A DNA stretch of 5,566 bases from Rickettsia typhi (GTDB lineage: Bacteria; Pseudomonadota; Alphaproteobacteria; Rickettsiales; UBA1997), in assembly GCA_945902255.1 (NCBI GenBank), contig CAMDMO010000100.1, positions 1-5,566 on the forward strand, given 5' to 3'. The translations under genes were made by a program, and so were the position numbers. This document shows, piece after piece, positions 1 through 5,506 of this stretch (positions within the stretch are counted from its first letter, which is position 1; the number at the start of each line of letters is the position of its first letter). Under the pieces are notes generated by a model that saw nothing but the letters and a program-made list of their open reading frames with translations, made no database searches and was not told where the DNA came from.

Positions 1-1435
1 CAATGGCATTAAATGGAATAAGTTTACAAATTCGATCAACTTGATTATAAGGCATTTGTAAAACCCGACCCACATCTTTCAAGACTGCACGGGCTTGTAA
101 TTTTCCAAAAGTAATAATTTGCGCCACATAGTCGCGACCATATTTTTGCTGCACATAATCAATTACTTCATCGCGCCTAGTTTGACAAAAATCAATATCA
201 AAATCGGGCATTGAAATTCTATCTGGATTTAAAAATCTTTCAAAAAGTAATCCAAAACGAATTGGATCAAGATCGGTAATTTGAAGTGACCATGCCACTA
301 AAGAACCCGCGCCAGAACCTCTTCCAGGGCCGACTGGAATATCATTATTTTTTGCCCATTTTATAAAATCAGATACGATTAAAAAATAGCCAGAGAAATT
401 CATTTTGATAATTACGGATAATTCAAAATCAAGGCGAGCTATATATTCTTGAGTAATTTTTTCTTTTTCTTCAGAAGTAAAATTTTCATTTTCAAATTTA
501 CGCTCAAGCTTTATTTTTAAGCCTTCTAAAGCTTGTTTTTTTAATTCAAGAGCTTCATCAAAATCATTTTCACTACTAAATTTGGGAAGAGTTGGTGGGC
601 GTTCAAATGCCATTATACAACATTTTTTGGCAATATTAATTGTATTTTCAATTGCTTCTGGAATATCGCTAAATAAGGCTTCAAACTCTTTTGGGCTTTT
701 GAAAAACTGTTCATCTGAAAGTTTTTTGCGATCAGATTCTGAAAAAAATCTTCCTTCGCCAACGCAAGATAAAATATCTTGCGCTTCGTGCATTTCTTTG
801 GTTAAAAAATAAGTATCATTTGTTGCAACTAGTGGCAGAGAGTGTTTAAAAGCTAGCTCAATAAATTTTTCTTCAAGCAAAATTTCGTTCTTACCGCCAT
901 GTCTAGAGATTTCTATGTAAAAATTTTGTGGAAAAATTTTTACAAATTCCGCAATTAATTCATTTAATTTATCGTCTTGACTATCGAGTAAAAATTTTCC
1001 TATAAAGCCTTCGCATCCACCAGAAAGAGCGATTAAACCAGCTGATTTTTCTTTTAGTAAATTAAAATTAATATGAGGAGATATTCCGCTTTGACGATTT
1101 AAAAAGCTGTTACTAACAAGATACATCAAATTTTTATATCCCTCTTCGCTATAGGCAATTAAAGGCAGCTTTACTAATGATTTTTCAATATCCAGATTAG
1201 AAGGATTTTTTTGAGATTTTTCATTAAAATTTATCAACATTTCGCAGCCAAGAATTGGCTGAATTCCTGCTTTTTTACAAGCTAGCGAAAACTCCAGAGC
1301 TCCAAAAAGGTTTGCGCAATCCATAATGCCAAGCGCCGGCATTTTATAAGCTTTGGCTTTTTCAATAATGTCGTAAATTTTTATAGCGCCTTTGCAAAGC
1401 GAATAAGTTGTGTGATTGCGTAATGCGATGAACAT
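1..1435 (-). CDS. dnaE: DNA polymerase III alpha subunit (DnaE), N-terminal 478 codons, cut by the left window edge
   Basis: Catalytic subunit of the replicative DNA polymerase. It starts at 1435 and is still open at base 1; E. coli DnaE has about 1160 residues, so roughly 40% is present. Residues 1-70 begin the PHP domain (LRNHTTYSLCKGAIKI; MPALGIMDCANLFGALEF). VGPGRGSGAGSL (367-378) and SMPDFDIDF (407-415) are polymerase palm/active-site motifs, with D412 and D414 the first two catalytic aspartates; the third lies outside the window. ITFGKLQARAVLKDVGRV (440-457) is also typical. The start is well constrained: an in-frame TAA (1436-1438) directly precedes the ATG. The Shine-Dalgarno is weak (GGAA about 15 nt upstream). 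The PHP metal-site positions look degenerate: A/R replace His before H8, and D39-C-A replaces D-H-G. As in E. coli, this domain is probably not a proofreading nuclease. The gene is divergent from the 1582 gene. Confidence 0.97.
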   Translation of the reverse strand, partial: MFIALRNHTTYSLCKGAIKIYDIIEKAKAYKMPALGIMDCANLFGALEFSLACKKAGIQPILGCEMLINFNEKSQKNPSNLDIEKSLVKLPLIAYSEEGYKNLMYLVSNSFLNRQSGISPHINFNLLKEKSAGLIALSGGCEGFIGKFLLDSQDDKLNELIAEFVKIFPQNFYIEISRHGGKNEILLEEKFIELAFKHSLPLVATNDTYFLTKEMHEAQDILSCVGEGRFFSESDRKKLSDEQFFKSPKEFEALFSDIPEAIENTINIAKKCCIMAFERPPTLPKFSSENDFDEALELKKQALEGLKIKLERKFENENFTSEEKEKITQEYIARLDFELSVIIKMNFSGYFLIVSDFIKWAKNNDIPVGPGRGSGAGSLVAWSLQITDLDPIRFGLLFERFLNPDRISMPDFDIDFCQTRRDEVIDYVQQKYGRDYVAQIITFGKLQARAVLKDVGRVLQMPYNQVDRICKLIPFNAI

Positions 1436-1522
1436 TTAAAATAAATTGAGTTCCAAAAAAAAGCTAAGGCGGCAGTATCTCGCTAATTAATTTTGATTCA
1501 ATTGATTTTTAGTAAAAAATTA

Positions 1523-1550
1523 TTAACCCTGAATTAAAGGTTGCTATAAG
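1523..1550 (+). promoter_or_regulatory. Candidate promoter P1 for the 1582 gene (TTAACC, 16 bp, TGC-TATAAG)
   Basis: A -35-like TTAACC (1523-1528) is separated by 16 bp from TATAAG (1545-1550), which carries an upstream TG (1542-1543) making an extended -10. Transcription would start near 1557, about 25 nt before the ATG at 1582. This is motif matching by eye in AT-rich DNA, so chance matches are possible. Confidence 0.4.
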
Positions 1551-1581
1551 CTTTTTTTATCTAAAGCGCCTCTAAAATTCG

Positions 1582-2637
1582 ATGTTGGGAATATGCAAAA
1601 TTAGCGCGGCATGCTATAATTTGGAGTTAATAATTAAAAATATGATAGATTTTGCTCTTTTACATAGAAGAAAATTTAGAAACTTACTTGCTATAAGAAA
1701 AAGGGTTGAGGGAGTGGATGATGTAGTTTCTTATTATAATGAAAAATATCCAGAAAGACCAAAAATAAATCATGTTACTCAAAACTATAGCGAAGTTAGA
1801 AAGGGGCGGGAAGAAACGATTAGATCTTTAAGAGAGCTTTTAAAGGCCCAGCCTTTAGAACCTGTAAAAATAATTTTTACACTTTATGCGCCAGTTTATA
1901 ATGAAGTAGATGGTGAGTTTGGGCATCTAAATCACTCAGATCCTATATTACTTACAAAAGATAAATTAATTTTACTAAGAGATTCTAAAACATTTGGTTT
2001 TGGTGGCTTTACTCTAAGGGTTATTGCAGAGAAGTTGGGATTGCAATTTGTTGAACAAAGATCGACAACAACTTCTATCCAAGGAGACGGTGTTTCTTGT
2101 TCTAGTATAGCACTAGGAATATTAAAAGACTTGGATTGTGAAGATTTGAAAAAAATTGCTACATTTGATAATGGTTACCAGCCGTTATCAAAAATGCTAA
2201 AATATTCTCAATCAGCTGGACATCTAGAAGAGTTTGATAAAGAAATACAGGAATTTCCCGTTAAAAAAGGTGGCAAAACCTTGTCAAAATATGTAGAAGA
2301 AGGGAAGTTATTGCAAAAAGATGGAGGAAGAATTTATGGCAAAATTGACAAAATAAGAAAAATATTATTAAGAAGACTGGCAGAATCATCTGTTGAGGCT
2401 GGTGAAGCTAGCGCTGTATCATCTGCAGTTTCTCCGCAATTAAGTTTTGGAGCTTTTGGAGATGCTGGCGGAGCCGGCATGGCTGGTGTAGATGTTGCTG
2501 CTGAAGGAGAAGCCCTTATATCTAGCATCTCACCCGTCTCTGCGATTGATAATAGGTCTGTTAACATTAATTCTTCACCATCACCTTGCTCAACATCACT
2601 TTTAAAATCGCTACCACCATCACGCTCACCACGATAA
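1582..2637 (+). CDS. Putative CE-clan cysteine enzyme (YopJ/Ulp1-like), candidate secreted effector
   Basis: A 351-aa protein with no family identified for certain. Its central part fits the CE-clan catalytic layout: a strand (KIIFTLYAPVY, 96-106), H115 in GEFGHLNH, a second strand ending in D134-S135 (KLILLRDS), then Q167 and C173 in SIQGDGVSCSSIALGIL. The H-to-acid spacing (19) and the Q-x5-C spacing match YopJ acetyltransferases as I recall them; DS after the strand recalls Ulp1 proteases. H118 is an alternative catalytic His. In both families such enzymes act on host proteins, by Ser/Thr/Lys acetylation or by ubiquitin/SUMO cleavage. Residues 1-95 are basic and helical, 185-265 charged and helical. 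From about 268 an Ala/Gly/Ser/Pro-rich tail ends in KSLPPSRSPR, a basic end that could be a secretion signal (inference). No signal peptide or membrane segment is seen. The start is uncertain: the ATG at 1582 has no Shine-Dalgarno, while the ATG at 1642 (residue 21) has GGAG at 1623-1626, 15 nt away. It stands alone, divergent from dnaE. Confidence 0.75.
   Translation: MLGICKISAACYNLELIIKNMIDFALLHRRKFRNLLAIRKRVEGVDDVVSYYNEKYPERPKINHVTQNYSEVRKGREETIRSLRELLKAQPLEPVKIIFTLYAPVYNEVDGEFGHLNHSDPILLTKDKLILLRDSKTFGFGGFTLRVIAEKLGLQFVEQRSTTTSIQGDGVSCSSIALGILKDLDCEDLKKIATFDNGYQPLSKMLKYSQSAGHLEEFDKEIQEFPVKKGGKTLSKYVEEGKLLQKDGGRIYGKIDKIRKILLRRLAESSVEAGEASAVSSAVSPQLSFGAFGDAGGAGMAGVDVAAEGEALISSISPVSAIDNRSVNINSSPSPCSTSLLKSLPPSRSPR
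1612..1620 (+). promoter_or_regulatory. Candidate extended -10 promoter P2 (TGCTATAAT), inside the 5' end of the 1582 ORF
   Basis: TGC followed by a perfect TATAAT forms a consensus extended -10 element. No good -35 lies 16-18 bp upstream, which extended -10 promoters tolerate. It lies between the ORF's first ATG (1582) and the second in-frame ATG (1642). If it is real, transcripts from near 1627 can only start translation at 1642. The eight bases TGCTATAA are shared exactly with P1, 70 bp upstream. Confidence 0.35.
2395..2637 (+). other. Low-complexity, GC-richer 3' end of the effector-like gene (tail from about residue 272)
   Basis: The DNA becomes visibly more GC-rich than the rest of the gene. 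It encodes runs of Ala, Gly and Ser (GAFGDAGGAGMAGVDVAAEG, 290-309) and then a Ser/Pro stretch. The last 65 bases contain degenerate repeats of TCACCA (CACCATCACC, CACCATCACG, CTCACCACG). Such a tail is probably disordered, and it may have grown by repeat slippage or carry a secretion signal. Neither can be shown from this sequence. Confidence 0.5.
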
Positions 2638-2668
2638 GAGTGCGGTTAGTTTATTTATATGTCAACCT

Positions 2669-2780
2669 TTCCATACCCAGAATCATCTTTCGACAAGCTC
2701 AAGATGACATAGAAGTAACCATAAGCCATCCGAACTTGATGTCATCTTGAGCTTGTCGAAAGATGATTCTGGGTATGGAA
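2669..2780. repeat. Perfect 42-bp inverted repeat with a 28-nt loop between convergent genes
   Basis: The arms 2669-2710 and 2739-2780 are exact reverse complements, checked base by base, around the loop 2711-2738. Each arm is itself an imperfect palindrome: TCATCTT and AAGATGA at 2683-2689 and 2701-2707 in the left arm, 2742-2748 and 2760-2766 in the right arm. The arm core, with TTCGACAAGCTCAAGATGA in the left arm, resembles a dispersed intergenic repeat known from many bacterial genomes (recollection, not searched). It starts 31 nt after the 1582 gene's stop and ends 13 nt before the formyltransferase stop. Transcribed, it would fold into a very stable hairpin; TTTT (2781-2784) follows on the plus strand. 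It could stop transcription from both sides. No target-site duplication is visible at the arm ends. Confidence 0.9.
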
Positions 2781-2784
2781 TTTT
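2669..2784 (+). terminator. Possible terminator of the effector-like gene, formed by the 42-bp inverted repeat
   Basis: The hairpin lies just past the stop at 2637 and is followed by a short T run (2781-2784). On the minus strand the hairpin is not followed by T residues, so intrinsic termination of the operon there is less convincing. Convergent transcription would make a two-way barrier useful. This is inference from structure only. Confidence 0.4.
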
Positions 2785-2793
2785 AGACGCTAC

Positions 2794-3606
2794 CTAAGAT
2801 GTTACAACTTCTAAAACTTTATCAAAAGCAATCCTTGCATCATCTTTCTCAAATAACGGCATTAATTGCAAAAACCTATCTAAATCAACCTTATTAGGAT
2901 AGGAAAAATAACCTCCATCACCAAAATCTTTTTGTTTAAACACGGCAATCTCTTCGCCATCAGAAATTTTTCTTAAAGCCTTTACAATCAAGTCACACCC
3001 ACCTTTATAAAGATTGTTAATATTTAAAAATAACGAAGAATTCCAATCAATTTTTTCTTCAGAAAAATCAATAATATCTCCAGCATCAATTTTAGAATCT
3101 GAAATATAATGCAATGTTGTATTAAGCTTTTTTTCGCCATTTAAAATTGCCCAAAAACTCGCCATAACTCCGCGATATTTAGGTAATAATCCAGAATGTA
3201 AGTTCAAAACACCAAGATGAGGAATGTTAATTAGTTCCTGTTTAAAAATTTGTCCAAAACGAATAGAAATAATTAAATCTGGCGCAAATCCTTTAAAATC
3301 AGCTATCGCCATTTCAGAATTAACATTTTCATAACTTAAAACTTTCGTTCCAAAAAAATCAGCAACCCGCTCAAAAGTAAAAATTTTCTTTGAAGCTCTA
3401 TCTTTATCATCAAAATTTTTAAAAAAATCCTTCCACCCATTTCTCTCAATTTCTTTCATCATCACAACCCCCGACTCCAAATTCACTAAACTCCCAATTT
3501 TTTGCGATAAAACTATTTTGACTTGATGTTCTCTTAACGCTGGAAAGAGAAAATTTAAAGCGGTTAGGGAGTGAATATCTTGGTTTAGGAAGAGTAGAAG
3601 TTTCAT
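2794..3606 (-). CDS. Formyltransferase-fold protein (10-formyl-THF-dependent type), substrate unknown
   Basis: A 270-aa cytoplasmic enzyme of the Formyl_trans_N fold (PurN, Fmt and sugar N-formyltransferases), which transfer formyl from 10-formyltetrahydrofolate to an amine. The catalytic triad is intact: N135 and H137 in LNLHSGLLPKYRG (134-146), and D174 in SKIDAGDIID (171-180). Spacing N to D is 39, against 38 in E. coli PurN. HSGLLPKYRG matches the family's H-x-SLLP loop. The N-terminus MKLLLFLNQDIHSLTALNFL is a Rossmann-like strand and helix; residues 40-85 look like a charged insertion. YFSYPNKVDLDRF (233-245) is a tail motif I associate with formyltransferases outside true Fmt. It lacks the separate C-terminal domain of Fmt (about 310 aa), so housekeeping initiator-tRNA formylation is unlikely. 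It is the last gene of the operon, with its ATG 3 nt after the aminotransferase stop. GGAGAGAG (3620-3627) lies 13 nt upstream, within that gene's end. Confidence 0.88.
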   Translation of the reverse strand: MKLLLFLNQDIHSLTALNFLFPALREHQVKIVLSQKIGSLVNLESGVVMMKEIERNGWKDFFKNFDDKDRASKKIFTFERVADFFGTKVLSYENVNSEMAIADFKGFAPDLIISIRFGQIFKQELINIPHLGVLNLHSGLLPKYRGVMASFWAILNGEKKLNTTLHYISDSKIDAGDIIDFSEEKIDWNSSLFLNINNLYKGGCDLIVKALRKISDGEEIAVFKQKDFGDGGYFSYPNKVDLDRFLQLMPLFEKDDARIAFDKVLEVVTS

Positions 3607-3609
3607 GGT

Positions 3610-4968
3610 TTAATGAGTTCTCTCTCCATCTAATTCTTCTGGTTTTAAAATAGCGGAATCCATTTGCTTTGGAGTCGGAGATGAAGAGGGTAATTCAATT
3701 ATCGAATTCTGAATTTCTTTTGCAGCTTCTTCCATATAGTTAAAAGCTTGTTCTATTTCATGTGGCGGATGCGATAAGGCAATTCTAACTAGCATTTCAT
3801 CCGGATTAAATAAAAAACATTCTCCAGGCACTGTGCCAACTCCAGCGCCGTTTAACAACCATTCAGCAACATCCAATCCGGTTTTCATTTTTTTATCTTT
3901 ATAAATTTTATTACGCAAACCAGAAAAATCTAATAAGTAAACATTACATGATTCTGGATCTGGAATATAAGCTTTTACATAAGATTCTTTTCCACTTTTT
4001 TCTTCACCAAAAACTTCGCAAAATTTCTTATTAAGTTGCTCAATTTTTTCTTTAATTAACTCTATATTAAAAAGATATTTTTGACGATTATCTTCAAGAT
4101 ATGATAAATTTTCTTCGCTATCCATCATAGATTTTATCATAATTTCTTCGAATCCAGGAGTTATTCCCCCTAAAGACGCAAGACCTTTGATTATATCTTG
4201 TGGTCCAACGCAAAAACTTGCTCTTATAAAAGGAAGTCCCATTGATTTTGACATTGAGGTAAATGTTACGCTTCTATCTAACATTCCATCAACCGCCGCT
4301 ATTGAAAAATGTTTTTTATCTGGATTGATAATATTACTGACAAAGGCTTCGTCTGATATAACAAATATATCATTTTTTTTAACAATATCAGCTATTGCAT
4401 GAGCATTTTCTTCCGTCATTACAACGCCAGTGGGGTTATTTGGATAACATAGTAATAATAATTTAGCTCCACTTCTCTTTATTGCCGCATCTAGCTTTTT
4501 TGGATCTAATAAAAAGCCATCTTCTTTTCTTGTTGGAACTGTTTCGAATTGAATATTTTTAATTTGTAGTTGTTTTAAATAATAATCAAAAGTTGGAGTT
4601 GGAATTAAAATTTTTTTTATTTTAAGAGTATCGTAAACTAGAGATATGCCAGACAATATGCGTTCGTTTAAAGTAATATTCTCAGTTCCACATATAATCC
4701 CTCGTCTTCGAAAGAATTTACCGCATTGTTCTAGCGCTAATTTATTCGCACCCAATCCTTTAAGTTGTTTATAAGATCTGCTGCTGCTATCAAAGCTTGA
4801 TAAAACATGTTGCGGCGCCTCTGATATTGAGCCTGCAGAGGTCATATCAATTCTTGATTCATGGCAATGTTCTAAAAAATTAAAGGCTGATAAATGAGGA
4901 AGTTCATATCGTTTTGTTTGTGATGCACCACCAACATAGCTTAGAAATCTTCTTGCTGCTCGTGACAT
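3610..4968 (-). CDS. Class I/II (fold-type I) PLP-dependent aminotransferase
   Basis: A 452-aa cytoplasmic PLP enzyme of the aspartate aminotransferase superfamily, with the cofactor motifs in order. G94-T95-E96 is the phosphate loop. CYPNNPTG (174-181) has N178 for the PLP ring hydroxyl. SDEAF (205-209) has D206 for the pyridine nitrogen. TSMSKSMGLPFIR (237-249) has the Schiff-base K241 and phosphate-binding R249. LVRIALSHPP (393-402) has R395, the likely substrate carboxylate anchor, which suggests an alpha-amino or keto acid substrate. F209 replaces the usual Tyr of D-x-x-Y. The first 40 residues and a Ser/Pro-rich tail (about 420-452) extend beyond the usual core of around 390-400. Specificity cannot be read; a lyase or synthase reaction on the same fold is possible. 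The start codon directly follows the upstream gene's stop (TAAATG), with GAGAGG (4978-4983) 9 nt away, so translation is probably coupled. Confidence 0.93.
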   Translation of the reverse strand: MSRAARRFLSYVGGASQTKRYELPHLSAFNFLEHCHESRIDMTSAGSISEAPQHVLSSFDSSSRSYKQLKGLGANKLALEQCGKFFRRRGIICGTENITLNERILSGISLVYDTLKIKKILIPTPTFDYYLKQLQIKNIQFETVPTRKEDGFLLDPKKLDAAIKRSGAKLLLLCYPNNPTGVVMTEENAHAIADIVKKNDIFVISDEAFVSNIINPDKKHFSIAAVDGMLDRSVTFTSMSKSMGLPFIRASFCVGPQDIIKGLASLGGITPGFEEIMIKSMMDSEENLSYLEDNRQKYLFNIELIKEKIEQLNKKFCEVFGEEKSGKESYVKAYIPDPESCNVYLLDFSGLRNKIYKDKKMKTGLDVAEWLLNGAGVGTVPGECFLFNPDEMLVRIALSHPPHEIEQAFNYMEEAAKEIQNSIIELPSSSPTPKQMDSAILKPEELDGERTH

Positions 4969-5397
4969 TTATATAAACCTCTCAGCTGTTACTATTAAAA
5001 TTTTTTCCCTAAGTTTTTTTAGGTCGTCCAAGTTTTTAGTAAGAGGTGTTGAGTTTTGTTGTTCGTAATTTTTAGAAAAAAGAAATAAATCTCCTAAATC
5101 TTTTATCACAAGATCTGCATCTGCTATCTTTTTTCCATCAAAAAATTCTATCGCGGTAATAAGAGATTTATCTAGTTCGTCACTAATTTTTATGTTAGAA
5201 ATATCATTATCTGAGGCTTCTATCCTATTTTTAATATCTGAGATTAGGGCAATAAAGGCTTTATTTAACGATGTTATAACTAACTTAATTTGTGACGAAG
5301 GTTTTTTATTTTCTGCAGATTTTGCATCAAGAAAAGATAGAAAGTTAATCAAGTTTTCAAGTTTATTAATTTGACTTAACAAGTCTAAAGCATTCAT
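4969..5397 (-). CDS. Unrecognised 142-aa helical protein, first gene of the aminotransferase/formyltransferase operon
   Basis: I do not recognise this protein. It is charged and almost certainly all-helical, with long amphipathic stretches around residues 1-25 (LDLLSQINKLENLINFLSFL), 36-60, 74-90 and 121-140 (Leu/Lys/Glu-rich). It has no signal peptide, no membrane segment, and no Cys or His. Coding status is supported by operon packing: its TAA is immediately followed by the aminotransferase ATG, and the Shine-Dalgarno for that gene lies within its 3' end. The ATG at 5397 is the only ATG before an in-frame stop at 5437-5439. Its own Shine-Dalgarno is poor (ATCTTTT precedes the ATG). It may be a partner or scaffold of the enzymes, or an unrelated small protein; this is inference. 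Confidence 0.75.
   Translation of the reverse strand: MNALDLLSQINKLENLINFLSFLDAKSAENKKPSSQIKLVITSLNKAFIALISDIKNRIEASDNDISNIKISDELDKSLITAIEFFDGKKIADADLVIKDLGDLFLFSKNYEQQNSTPLTKNLDDLKKLREKILIVTAERFI
4978..4983 (-). promoter_or_regulatory. Ribosome binding site of the aminotransferase gene (GAGAGG)
   Basis: GAGAGG reads on the minus strand 9 nt before the ATG at 4968 and inside the coding end of the 142-aa gene. It is the best Shine-Dalgarno in the window and fixes the aminotransferase start. With the TAAATG junction it supports coupled translation. Confidence 0.7.
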
Positions 5398-5410
5398 AAA
5401 AGATAAAATT

Positions 5411-5429
5411 CTATTGAAGTAATCAATAG
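5411..5429. promoter_or_regulatory. Palindrome CTATTGA-N5-TCAATAG upstream of the operon, possible operator
   Basis: A perfect 7-bp inverted repeat with a 5-nt spacer, centred on 5420, 14 nt upstream of the ATG at 5397. Its size suits binding by a dimeric repressor, or a small hairpin in the leader. AT-rich DNA produces such palindromes by chance, so function is unproven. Confidence 0.35.
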
Positions 5430-5439
5430 TTATAAATTA

Positions 5440-5460
5440 ATCATAAATTTTTTTTATGAT
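5440..5460. promoter_or_regulatory. Palindrome ATCATAAA-N5-TTTATGAT upstream of the operon
   Basis: A perfect 8-bp inverted repeat with a TTTTT spacer, centred on 5450 and so exactly 30 bp from the first palindrome. It contains no G-C pairs except one in each arm and has no T run after it, so it is a poor terminator. It could be an operator in the promoter region. No convincing -35/-10 pair was found between it and the operon start. Confidence 0.35.
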
Positions 5461-5506
5461 AGATGTTATTTTAAGTGATAGTTCTGAATAAACACTCGGT
5501 TTAATC

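Noticed and set aside
582..812. 76-codon plus-strand reading frame
   Set aside because: It lies entirely antisense to dnaE, whose translation here aligns well with the family, so it is a shadow frame.
1436..1581. tRNA or small RNA gene in the divergent intergenic region
   Set aside because: No cloverleaf, T-loop consensus or stable GC-rich stem was found; the region is explained by leader and promoter sequence. No clear dnaE promoter could be assigned on the minus strand.
2334..2567. 77-codon minus-strand reading frame rich in Ala and Pro
   Set aside because: It is antisense to the GC-richer low-complexity tail of the 1582 gene. Its composition simply mirrors that tail.
2711..2738. Extension of the 42-bp stem into the loop through AAGT (2713-2716) and ACTT (2734-2737)
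   Set aside because: The four pairs are out of register by one base with the main stem and too short to count as a separate feature.
2669..2780. CRISPR array or insertion sequence
   Set aside because: There is only one pair of inverted copies, with no direct repeats and spacers, no transposase frame inside and no visible target-site duplication.
4187..4402. 71-codon plus-strand reading frame
   Set aside because: It is antisense to the aminotransferase active-site region and has no start context or independent support.
5192..5374. 60-codon plus-strand reading frame
   Set aside because: It is antisense to the 142-aa gene, which is better supported by its exact junction with the aminotransferase.
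5440..5460. Rho-independent terminator
   Set aside because: The stem is almost all A-T and no T run follows it on either strand, so it would be a weak terminator.
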